NCBI GenBank assembly: GCA_902797915.1
Contig: CADBUK010000200.1
Coordinates: 1 to 6,546, forward strand
Source: Oscillospiraceae bacterium
GTDB lineage: Bacteria > Bacillota > Clostridia > Oscillospirales > Acutalibacteraceae
Reading direction: 5' to 3'
Length of the DNA: 6,546 nt
Shown piece by piece: positions 1-6,541 of the stretch. Below the pieces are notes generated by a model. It had not been told where the DNA came from. It did not search any database and worked only from the letters and a program-made list of their open reading frames with translations. Position 1 is the stretch's first letter, and every line of letters starts with the position of its first letter. Made by a program: the position numbers and the translations under genes.

Positions 1-3000
1 ATGAAAAAAACACATCTCAGCAAAAGAGCATTATCAATCCTGATGGCGCTGCTGATGGTTGTTACCTCAGTGCCGTTGTTTGCTATACCCTTTGCTACTG
101 AGGCTTCCGAAGCTCAATCTGCAGATTATTGGCAGATTTTAGCATCAACTGACTTTACGGGCACAACTTGGAGGAAAAGTAGTGATTACGTGTGGACTAC
201 CAGCAGCTCACCAAGAACATCTGCAGGCGGTTATTCAATGGGCTGGAATACCCAGACCTACGACAATGAAAGCTCAGCCAACACGGTTGACGACGCAGGT
301 ATTCATTTTAACGAAAGCGATTACCGCGGTCTTCTTGCGCTTTCAAGTTTTACTATTGATGGCGTTAAATATGATAATAGTAATTACCGTTCATTATTTG
401 AAGATATTGACAGCTTTAAGATTGACCTTACCTTCTCATACACGGGCAATACTTACGGCGAAGGCGGAACTTTGAATGAACGCCGCAACGGTTCTCCGCT
501 GCTTAAGCTTTCCAAGGATACGGACGGTAAGCTCATATTTAACGACAGAGAATGCTGGAACCAGATGTATTTCACGCAGGAGGCTTACGGCAGAAGGCAC
601 ATTGACGGCACTAAAGATATTTATGCCGACACGGGTACTAACAGCGGCACAACGCAAGAAGGCGGCATTTATAATATTTCCACCTATAACTCTTCATTAA
701 TAAACCAAGATGAAGAATTGCACTATATCGTTTACGTTGCAGACGGTTGGCTTGGCTGCTATCTTACCGATGAATCGGGCGATCTTATAATTAACTATGC
801 CCCGATTGATATTTCAGGTTATTCCTTAAGCCCATCGGATATCACGAGCATTTATCTCGGCGGTTCAAGATTCTCATGGTCTAACCACTCAGACCTTTCA
901 AACATTGCATACAAGAGCATTGAGATTTACAAGGGCGTAAGCAATAATACCGCAAGCGCAACCCAGACCGACAGAACAAAATATCTCTACACTTATTTTA
1001 CCGGCAACAGCACGAACGGTGAATCGCTTCACTATGCTCTTTCGGACGACGGTGTTAACTTTAAGCCCGTAAATAACGGCTTGCCCGTTTGGGATTCCTC
1101 TGCACGCAGCATTGAGGGCTCTTACCCGAGCGACGTCGGCACCGCCGCTTCAAAGCACGTGCGCGACCCATATATACTGCAAAAGAGAACTGCCGCAGGC
1201 GTTCCCACAAGCGGTTACTATATTCTTGCAACGGATTTGAACACGCAAAACGGATCAAACTGGGGCAACAACTCAAAAATGCTTGTTTACAGTATTAATG
1301 ATTTAACGGATATTGACACTGCAACCCCGTGGGAAATTGATACACAGGCAATCACCGCCGTTTCTACTCTGACGAGCGGCACGGTTTCCCGCGCATGGGC
1401 TCCGCAGGCTATCTGGGATCCCGCAGCAGGCAAATATATGCTTTACTGGTCTGTTGGCTACGTTGGCGGCTTAACTAAGGTTTATTATCTTTATACTTCA
1501 GATTTTAAAACGGATCTTGCCTCAGCAGCGGTTAAGCAGCTTGTGTTCCCGTCTTTCTGCAACAGCTTTATTGACGCGGATATCACTTACTATAACGGCC
1601 TTTACTATATGTTCTTTAAGGATGAGGACGCAAAGAAGATTTACCGCGCAATCTCCCCGAATGCAAGCGGACCGTATCAGGGCTTCACAAAGTTTTCCGA
1701 TACGGGAATGGAAGGCCCTCAGTTATATGAGATTACAGACGGCTCTTATGCACTTATGACGGATGTTTACGGCTCCGGCGGCTATAATATTTACCGCGCA
1801 AGTGCACCAAGAAAGATTAATGAATCCGAAGTTGCTTCAACGAATATCAATTATCTCAGCCCGCGCCATGGATCTGTTGTTCGCATTACTCCGGCAGAGT
1901 ATAACGCAATCGTTGCAGAATACGGCACTTTAACCCCAAACACGGTTGAATACTACTGGGCAAACGACGCAAATTTCGGCAGTGAAAATCCAGGTTTTAC
2001 AATGAAGGATACTGCAGGTCACGATTACGAAGTCGCCTGGTATCGTTCGGGAGGAACAACAGGTGGTAACAAGCTTATCCTTAATGCAGGCGGTGTTCAT
2101 TCTGCTGATTCACAAATGTGTAATATTGTAACAGGTGATCAATATACTGTGGACTTTACTTTTAAAGGTACTGTTGCAGGTGAACAAGACGACAATCACA
2201 CCGTTTTTTCTATCAGTAAAGCAGGTAACGATAATGCAAACAAAATAAACTATGTTCGCATTTCTGCAAACGGTAAATTTTATGTTAACGCTACAGAAGT
2301 TAGCTGCACAAGCGTATTGGCAACTGCAGTTAAGGACACATCAGCTTCGCATAATTATAAAGTTACTTTTAACGGCTATGCAACCTGTTTGTTAGTTGAC
2401 GGCACATATGTAGGCGGCGTCATAAACACAACTGCAATGCCAAGTGATTTGTGGATGACTTTTGGTTGGGGCAGAAGCACTACTATTGAAGATTACAGAA
2501 TGTCCGGCGAATACGGTAAGGTTACAATTTCGCCGACTGCAACCGATATCGGCGAAACTGCAGAAGATGCACTCCTTGACACAATCAGACCCGACAAAGC
2601 AGATATAACAACAGCACCGACATTTAATTTTGCACCATATCAAAGAAAGGACGGTAGCAACGGTTCCATTCCTTCTGATTACTATAGTAACTTAGTATAT
2701 TCAAGTGTTACAGATGGAGTTGGCGATACTGTATTTACGAATGAATTGGTAACCGATCGTAAGCGGTTTAAGTTTGCAGCACCAGGTACCATCGTTGGCG
2801 TTTACGATGGCGTAACTAGTCCGTCATATCCAGTAGTACTTGAATCTTATGCGAGCAGCCCTGCAAGTAGTGAAATAATACATTATTTGCAACCGTATGC
2901 AAACAGTCAGGCAAGTTGGGATGCAAGAAAAGTTGAATATCGTTATAAGTGGTATGGATACGGAACAAACTATCAGTACTGGCCGACAGAAAGCAATGAT

Positions 3001-5964
3001 TCATTTTCTAAAGAAGCTTATGAACAGAAAAATCACACGAATTTTAATGCGAGAGGCGACCAAAACGAAGCTAAAGGTAATAACGGAGAATCAGATCACC
3101 AAGGTAACACAAGCACACACCGTTTTTGGAGAAATAGTTTGCAATTTTATGCAGCAAATGCTAATTTTGGTGATAACTATTATGATTCTATTATAAACCC
3201 AAATATGGAAATAGGACATTCATCAAAAGGCGGAGGTATTAATCCACCACGATATTTCTATTATAAGCAAGCTACTATCCCAACAAGTTTCTATGTTATT
3301 AATTATAAGCCGATTTATGATGTCGTAACTTCAAATGATATTGTCAACACACCAAGAGGTAATATGACTGCTTCTGCACTCTATGATTACCTTATGGGAA
3401 CAACGTATGACGGCGAAGCGCTGTGGATGTATACAACGGCTTCAAGAATAGGTGCTCTTATTGCACTTAAAGAAATTGCTGATTGCAATCCAAACAATTA
3501 TGATTTCTCAAGTAATACCGAAACAACGGTACAAACCTGTGCGGCTGCTATTAAAAAGGCATATCAGGATTGGGAAGCAATCAATCTTATAAAAAAGAGC
3601 TTTACGATTACTTACGATAAGTACGGCACAGATACAGTTAATGATCCAAGCGAAACCGTTACCGCAGGTAACACTCTTGCAGGCATCCCTTCAAACACCG
3701 CACCTTCTCATATTAACGGTTCAAATTGCCACTGGGCATATCAATGGACTTCAAGCAACAACGTTTGGGACGGCACGCAGACTCCTTCAGGCTCTCACGT
3801 TCCTCATTCAAATGAAACCTACGTTGAAACCAGAGATGCCAACGTAACCCATTGCTCATATTCCGATTGGAACGATGAATGGGATCCGACTGATGACCAC
3901 ACGGCTTCCGGCTGGACTCACACTGCTGCAGCAGGCGACGCTAACGGCTATTCAACCGGCTATTGCTCGGTTTGCACGGGCAGTGAAAGGGTTTATGACG
4001 CGCATGATACGGAATGGGCTCAATATGAGAGCAACGTTATGCTTCAATCCTCAACCCGTTACACCACTTCATCGCGAGCAGTATATTCATCGCAAATCGC
4101 TTCCACAATTTCAGGTGTAACGGCGTATGATGAAACCAAATCAGCTTCGTACATCGACGCCATAAACAGCACATTAAGTACGGCGGCAAGCACATATCTG
4201 AACCCGCTTGCAGAATTTGATTTGCTGTATGCTAAGCAGAGCACCTATGGAACCAATAATCAGGACGGCAGCGGAAATCAGAAATACACGGTAAGCACCT
4301 GGGATGCATTTAAGACCGCATACGATAACGGCGTAACGTATCACACCGGCTTTGCAGATACTTCAAACGTCGGCAAATTCACGGTTAACGCTTCAAATCA
4401 GGTTACCGGCACAAAATCAGAAGCTCAGAATAATATTGAGACTTACCGAGATGCAACTGCCGCAGCAGAAGCAGTTCTTACGGCAGCAGGCGACACGGAT
4501 TCTTATGACGCAGTAGTTGAGCTTCTGAAGTATCAGGATATGTCTGCAGTTGACAGCACCTATATTGACAATGTGGCTTCTCCTTACGGCATTGTTGCCG
4601 CAAACGGCACGAACGCCGCTTCCGTAACCTTTACCATGGGCGGCAACAAAACAATTACCACTGCAACATTTGATTCCTCCGCTCCTGGCAAGACTTATGT
4701 TCAGTATGCTCCCGACGGAGTAAGCACGGACATTTACACAGACGCTTCTCAGGCAGAAATTGACGCAAGGGTTGCGGCAATTAAAACCGCGCTCAGCGAA
4801 ATTAACGCCGGCACAAGCGGCAAGACTGCGCAGTACACGGTAACTTTCCAGAAGGTTACAAATAACGGCTCGCCTGTTACGGTATCAACAACAAATTACT
4901 ACTATGGAACATCCGTTACACTGAACAAGACAGACGCTAACACAAGCGCTGGTTGGGGAATTCAGATGGATTCCACCACAAGCCGTTATCCCGCTATGGA
5001 TTCATATACCTTTAATGTTCAGGGCAACACCACCGTAACTTCTTATGAAACCACGGCTGCTGCACCTGAAGGACAGATTAAGGTTACAATCGGCGGTGTT
5101 TACAGCGGCAGCGTGCTTAACGAATTCTATGTTGACCCTGACGCAACGATTACCCTTGCTTCAGGTACGGTAACCGTTCAAGGATATACTCCGATAAACG
5201 TTAACACTAACCCGTATTACAGCTTCTCTTCGTGGGGCGTAAATGACAGCGGCAAGCCAAACGGCACTTACACCGCAAGCGAGCTTGCAAGCGACGGAGC
5301 TGTATGGATTCATCCGAGATATAACACGGCGCATTCTGCAACTGCACTGACAATCAGCCTTGACGGTGTAGAAACAGTAAGCACAACCGAACCTGACACC
5401 TTGCAGGAAATCACTGCAACAAACAGCCCTTACGCTATTGCTGCTATTTCTGACGGCAATGTTTATGTTGTTGCTTACGGCGATACGTTCAAGAACTATC
5501 TCGTTGCAAGCCTTGATTTGTATACAATTACAACTGACGGCTCAACCTACAGCATTAACAGCACTGAAATTACCGACCCGAGAACAATTGAAAAACTTGA
5601 TGGCAAGCTTCCGTTTGTTTACAGTTACAAAACGCCTGCCGCTAAGTTTACAACTTATTCAGGCGTAACTCAGTATGCTGCTGAGGGTACTTATGCAAAA
5701 CCTGCAGGTGTAACAATTGTTGAATGCGGTACTGTTTATGCTCAGGGTACAACGTCTACATGGAATAATGAAAACTTCATTATCGGCGGTTCAGGCGTTT
5801 ATAAGAACCAGGCTAAGAATCCTAATGCAACCACAGGTCAGTATTATCTGGCGATTAATACAAGCAAAAGCGTTGTTACCAGAGGCTTTGTGAAGTACAG
5901 CTACACAACAAACGGCACCACGATTACAACCATTGATTACTGCAACATTTGCAGCAACGCTTAA
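1..5964 (+). CDS. Giant secreted multidomain GH43-type glycoside hydrolase
   Basis: The 1987-residue product opens with a signal peptide (K2, K3, K8, R9, then a hydrophobic core at about 10-28, cleavage probably near 33-38), which supports the ATG at base 1; its ribosome binding site lies outside the window. Residues about 45-315 resemble a concanavalin/LamG jelly roll. Residues about 325-645 are a GH43-type beta-propeller: HVRDPYIL carries the likely general base D389, WAPQAIWDP lies at 466-474, FIDADI carries the likely pKa-modulating Asp (D525, or D527), GMEGPQLYE carries the likely acid E571, and SPRHGSV carries H623, which fits the conserved propeller histidine. A second jelly roll spans about 650-846. 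Then come an unrecognised region (865-1195), a beta segment with a Cys/His module (1201-1340), helical FIVAR-like sequence (about 1340-1600, YTVSTWDAFKTA at 1429-1440), two InlB-like beta modules (about 1612-1682 and 1692-1775) and a C-terminal domain of unknown type ending in CNICSNA. GH43 enzymes act on arabinan, arabinoxylan or xylan; the substrate here cannot be told. I see no LPXTG, SLH or dockerin. It probably shares a transcript with the 42-codon gene 20 bases downstream. Confidence 0.88.
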   Translation: MKKTHLSKRALSILMALLMVVTSVPLFAIPFATEASEAQSADYWQILASTDFTGTTWRKSSDYVWTTSSSPRTSAGGYSMGWNTQTYDNESSANTVDDAGIHFNESDYRGLLALSSFTIDGVKYDNSNYRSLFEDIDSFKIDLTFSYTGNTYGEGGTLNERRNGSPLLKLSKDTDGKLIFNDRECWNQMYFTQEAYGRRHIDGTKDIYADTGTNSGTTQEGGIYNISTYNSSLINQDEELHYIVYVADGWLGCYLTDESGDLIINYAPIDISGYSLSPSDITSIYLGGSRFSWSNHSDLSNIAYKSIEIYKGVSNNTASATQTDRTKYLYTYFTGNSTNGESLHYALSDDGVNFKPVNNGLPVWDSSARSIEGSYPSDVGTAASKHVRDPYILQKRTAAGVPTSGYYILATDLNTQNGSNWGNNSKMLVYSINDLTDIDTATPWEIDTQAITAVSTLTSGTVSRAWAPQAIWDPAAGKYMLYWSVGYVGGLTKVYYLYTSDFKTDLASAAVKQLVFPSFCNSFIDADITYYNGLYYMFFKDEDAKKIYRAISPNASGPYQGFTKFSDTGMEGPQLYEITDGSYALMTDVYGSGGYNIYRASAPRKINESEVASTNINYLSPRHGSVVRITPAEYNAIVAEYGTLTPNTVEYYWANDANFGSENPGFTMKDTAGHDYEVAWYRSGGTTGGNKLILNAGGVHSADSQMCNIVTGDQYTVDFTFKGTVAGEQDDNHTVFSISKAGNDNANKINYVRISANGKFYVNATEVSCTSVLATAVKDTSASHNYKVTFNGYATCLLVDGTYVGGVINTTAMPSDLWMTFGWGRSTTIEDYRMSGEYGKVTISPTATDIGETAEDALLDTIRPDKADITTAPTFNFAPYQRKDGSNGSIPSDYYSNLVYSSVTDGVGDTVFTNELVTDRKRFKFAAPGTIVGVYDGVTSPSYPVVLESYASSPASSEIIHYLQPYANSQASWDARKVEYRYKWYGYGTNYQYWPTESNDSFSKEAYEQKNHTNFNARGDQNEAKGNNGESDHQGNTSTHRFWRNSLQFYAANANFGDNYYDSIINPNMEIGHSSKGGGINPPRYFYYKQATIPTSFYVINYKPIYDVVTSNDIVNTPRGNMTASALYDYLMGTTYDGEALWMYTTASRIGALIALKEIADCNPNNYDFSSNTETTVQTCAAAIKKAYQDWEAINLIKKSFTITYDKYGTDTVNDPSETVTAGNTLAGIPSNTAPSHINGSNCHWAYQWTSSNNVWDGTQTPSGSHVPHSNETYVETRDANVTHCSYSDWNDEWDPTDDHTASGWTHTAAAGDANGYSTGYCSVCTGSERVYDAHDTEWAQYESNVMLQSSTRYTTSSRAVYSSQIASTISGVTAYDETKSASYIDAINSTLSTAASTYLNPLAEFDLLYAKQSTYGTNNQDGSGNQKYTVSTWDAFKTAYDNGVTYHTGFADTSNVGKFTVNASNQVTGTKSEAQNNIETYRDATAAAEAVLTAAGDTDSYDAVVELLKYQDMSAVDSTYIDNVASPYGIVAANGTNAASVTFTMGGNKTITTATFDSSAPGKTYVQYAPDGVSTDIYTDASQAEIDARVAAIKTALSEINAGTSGKTAQYTVTFQKVTNNGSPVTVSTTNYYYGTSVTLNKTDANTSAGWGIQMDSTTSRYPAMDSYTFNVQGNTTVTSYETTAAAPEGQIKVTIGGVYSGSVLNEFYVDPDATITLASGTVTVQGYTPINVNTNPYYSFSSWGVNDSGKPNGTYTASELASDGAVWIHPRYNTAHSATALTISLDGVETVSTTEPDTLQEITATNSPYAIAAISDGNVYVVAYGDTFKNYLVASLDLYTITTDGSTYSINSTEITDPRTIEKLDGKLPFVYSYKTPAAKFTTYSGVTQYAAEGTYAKPAGVTIVECGTVYAQGTTSTWNNENFIIGGSGVYKNQAKNPNATTGQYYLAINTSKSVVTRGFVKYSYTTNGTTITTIDYCNICSNA

Positions 5965-5970
5965 TGAAAC

Positions 5971-5977
5971 GGGAGGA
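5971..5977 (+). promoter_or_regulatory. Strong ribosome binding site for the 42-codon gene
   Basis: GGGAGGA is close to a perfect anti-16S match and lies 7 bases before the ATG at 5985, with only A and T between. It sits in the 20-base gap after the giant gene's stop codon and is the main reason for calling such a short frame a real gene. Confidence 0.85.
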
Positions 5978-5984
5978 TAAAAAA

Positions 5985-6113
5985 ATGAAAAAGAATTACT
6001 TAACTCCCGAAGCGGAGATTGAAAAGTTTAATCTTGGTTGCATTGCAACCGAAATTACTTCAGGTAACCCCGGTGGTGGTACCGGAGACAGCGGCGAAGA
6101 GATTGAATTCTAA
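5985..6113 (+). CDS. Small acidic peptide with Gly-rich tail, function unknown
   Basis: The 42-residue product has a polar N-terminal part (MKKNYLTPEAEIEKFNLG), a single cysteine C19, a Thr/Ser stretch (22-26), a Gly-rich linker (GNPGGGTGDSG, 27-37) and an acidic end EEIEF. I count 3 Lys against 7 Glu and 1 Asp, so it is strongly acidic. There is no signal peptide or membrane segment. Reality is supported by the strong ribosome binding site, the tight 20-base spacing after the giant hydrolase gene, and a terminator starting 7 bases after the stop. From memory, gut Clostridia carry many short frames that begin MKKxYxxPExE, but I know no assigned function. The Y5-x-x-P8 motif is faintly like the leader motif of some RiPP precursors, yet no modification, protease or transporter gene is in view. 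It may be co-translated with the hydrolase. Confidence 0.75.
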   Translation: MKKNYLTPEAEIEKFNLGCIATEITSGNPGGGTGDSGEEIEF

Positions 6114-6120
6114 CACAAAA

Positions 6121-6154
6121 AACGGCTCAGGGAAACCTGAGCCGTTATTATTTT
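6121..6154 (+). terminator. Rho-independent terminator of the hydrolase-peptide unit
   Basis: The arms AACGGCTCAGG (6121-6131) and CCTGAGCCGTT (6136-6146) pair perfectly over 11 bp around a GAAA tetraloop, followed by ATTATTTT. It begins 7 bases after the peptide gene's stop and ends just before the tRNA promoter, so it insulates the two units. Confidence 0.93.
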
Positions 6155-6157
6155 GGG

Positions 6158-6186
6158 TTGACGGTAAACGGGAAATTTGGTATATT
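6158..6186 (+). promoter_or_regulatory. Promoter of the tRNA-Gly gene
   Basis: TTGACG (6158-6163) and TATATT (6181-6186) are separated by 17 bases, the ideal spacing for the housekeeping sigma factor. Transcription would start near 6193, about 10 bases before the mature tRNA 5' end at 6203. The -35 box begins 3 bases after the preceding terminator's T-rich tail. Confidence 0.8.
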
Positions 6187-6202
6187 AGTTATAGCATAAT
6201 TT

Positions 6203-6278
6203 GCGGATGTAGCTCACCCGGTAGAGCACCAGTTTCCCAAACTGGAGGTAGCGAGTTCGAGACTCGTCATCCGCTCCA
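6203..6278 (+). tRNA. tRNA-Gly (anticodon CCC), CCA encoded
   Basis: The full cloverleaf can be drawn by hand. The acceptor arms are GCGGATG (6203-6209) and CATCCGC (6268-6274). The D arm is GCTC/GAGC with loop ACCCGGTA. The anticodon stem is CCAGT/ACTGG with loop TTCCCAA, placing anticodon CCC at 6236-6238 to read GGG glycine codons. The variable loop is AGGTA. The T stem is GCGAG/CTCGT with loop TTCGAGA and one G-U pair. T is the discriminator at 6275 and CCA is encoded at 6276-6278. It has its own promoter and terminator, so it appears to be a single-gene unit. Its last 13 bases plus flank (6268-6280) recur exactly at 6445-6457. Confidence 0.97.
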
Positions 6279-6285
6279 AACAGAG

Positions 6286-6312
6286 AAAGACAACCCTTGC
6301 GGTTGTCTTTTT
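6286..6312 (+). terminator. Rho-independent terminator of the tRNA gene
   Basis: The arms AAAGACAACC (6286-6295) and GGTTGTCTTT (6301-6310) pair perfectly over 10 bp around loop CTTGC, and the T run extends to 6312. It starts 8 bases after the tRNA CCA. The A run on the 5' arm would let it work in the other direction too. Confidence 0.9.
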
Positions 6313-6328
6313 ATGTTTAAAGTGTTTT

Positions 6329-6463
6329 ATGAAAGCAGTTTTACAAAAACAAATCACAGATTTGTTTTTGAGAGGAAAAGCCTATGAAGAGTTCTTATTT
6401 AAAAAGCCGCGCTTTTTTGCGGAACTCGTAATAGGCTTTGACGACATCCGCTCCAAAATATAA
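6329..6463 (+). CDS. Possible 44-residue small protein (doubtful)
   Basis: This frame opens with ATG at 6329 and stops with TAA at 6461-6463. The product begins MKAVLQKQITDLFLRGKA and ends GFDDIRSKI; its mix of hydrophobic, aromatic and charged residues looks protein-like rather than random, with basic (KKPR, 25-28) and acidic patches. Against it: I see no good ribosome binding site before the ATG (only AAAGTG at 6319-6324), it begins 16 bases after a terminator with no clear promoter between, and two inverted repeats (6344-6370 and 6377-6439) lie wholly inside it. The codons for its last residues I-R-S-K lie in the copy of the tRNA 3' end. I do not recognise the sequence. It could be a true small gene, the tail of a decayed gene, or a chance reading of a structured DNA or RNA element. 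Confidence 0.25.
   Translation: MKAVLQKQITDLFLRGKAYEEFLFKKPRFFAELVIGFDDIRSKI
6344..6370. repeat. Perfect 12-bp inverted repeat (hairpin)
   Basis: CAAAAACAAATC (6344-6355) and GATTTGTTTTTG (6359-6370) are exact reverse complements around the loop ACA. It is AT-rich and lacks a trailing T run, so it is not a standard terminator, although it could help stop transcription. It is the second of three consecutive inverted repeats after the tRNA. Confidence 0.75.
6377..6439. repeat. Imperfect 18-bp inverted repeat with inner hairpin
   Basis: The outer arms at 6377-6394 (AAAGCCTATGAAGAGTTC) and 6422-6439 (GAACTCGTAATAGGCTTT) pair at 16 of 18 positions, with both mismatches in the central triplet. 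The enclosed 27 bases contain an inner stem AAAAAGC (6401-6407) and GCTTTTT (6411-6417) with loop CGC, followed by one further T. The inner stem with its T run resembles a weak terminator; the outer arms suggest a folded RNA or a small palindromic repeat element. Confidence 0.65.
6445..6457 (+). repeat. 13-bp exact copy of the tRNA-Gly 3' end
   Basis: CATCCGCTCCAAA repeats tRNA positions 6268-6280, which comprise the 3' acceptor arm, discriminator, CCA and two flanking bases, in the same orientation 177 bases downstream. Short direct repeats of a tRNA 3' end are the usual scar or attachment site of tRNA-targeting integrases, or a remnant of a duplicated tRNA. No integrase is in the window, so the origin is an inference. 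Confidence 0.6.
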
Positions 6464-6491
6464 ATAATATATAAACAATGAAAAAAAGGGT

Positions 6492-6519
6492 TTGATATTT
6501 TCAGCAAACGGCATATAAT
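6492..6519 (+). promoter_or_regulatory. Promoter for a gene beyond the right edge
   Basis: TTGATA (6492-6497) and a perfect TATAAT (6514-6519) are separated by 16 bases, a near-consensus housekeeping promoter. Transcription would start near 6526. GAGGTG at 6536-6541 could be the ribosome binding site of a gene whose start codon would lie just past 6546. Confidence 0.7.
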
Positions 6520-6535
6520 AGCGTTACATAATTAT

Positions 6536-6541
6536 GAGGTG
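6536..6541 (+). promoter_or_regulatory. Possible ribosome binding site at the right edge
   Basis: GAGGTG lies about 17 bases after the TATAAT box and about 5 bases before the window ends, so a start codon just outside would be correctly spaced. Only short leader sequence would separate the promoter from it. The gene itself is not visible. Confidence 0.45.

Noticed and set aside
5335..5964. Dockerin, SLH or LPXTG anchor at the C-terminus of the giant protein
   Set aside because: None of the duplicated calcium-loop, SLH or sortase motifs is present; the end is a CxxC followed by S-N-A.
1..5964. Many internal open frames of 60-100 codons on both strands within the giant gene
   Set aside because: They are out-of-frame shadows of a single long gene with intact domain motifs; none has a ribosome binding site or recognisable product that I could see.
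5985..6113. Lasso-peptide or other RiPP precursor reading of the 42-residue peptide, based on its YxxP motif
   Set aside because: The full lasso leader pattern (YxxPxL, then G and T at set positions) is not met and no maturation gene is visible; kept only as a loose analogy.
5985..6113. Lipoprotein reading of the peptide because of N-L-G-C19
   Set aside because: There is no hydrophobic segment before the Cys and the -3 and -2 residues do not fit a lipobox.
6019..6387. A 122-codon plus-strand open frame overlapping the peptide gene end, the terminator and the tRNA
   Set aside because: It translates through a terminator hairpin and a complete tRNA gene and has no ribosome binding site; it is an artefact.
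6384..6431. A 15-codon frame (ATG at 6384) behind AGAGG at 6371-6375 with good spacing
   Set aside because: Too short, overlaps both arms of the inverted repeat, and has no evident promoter; the purine run is probably chance.
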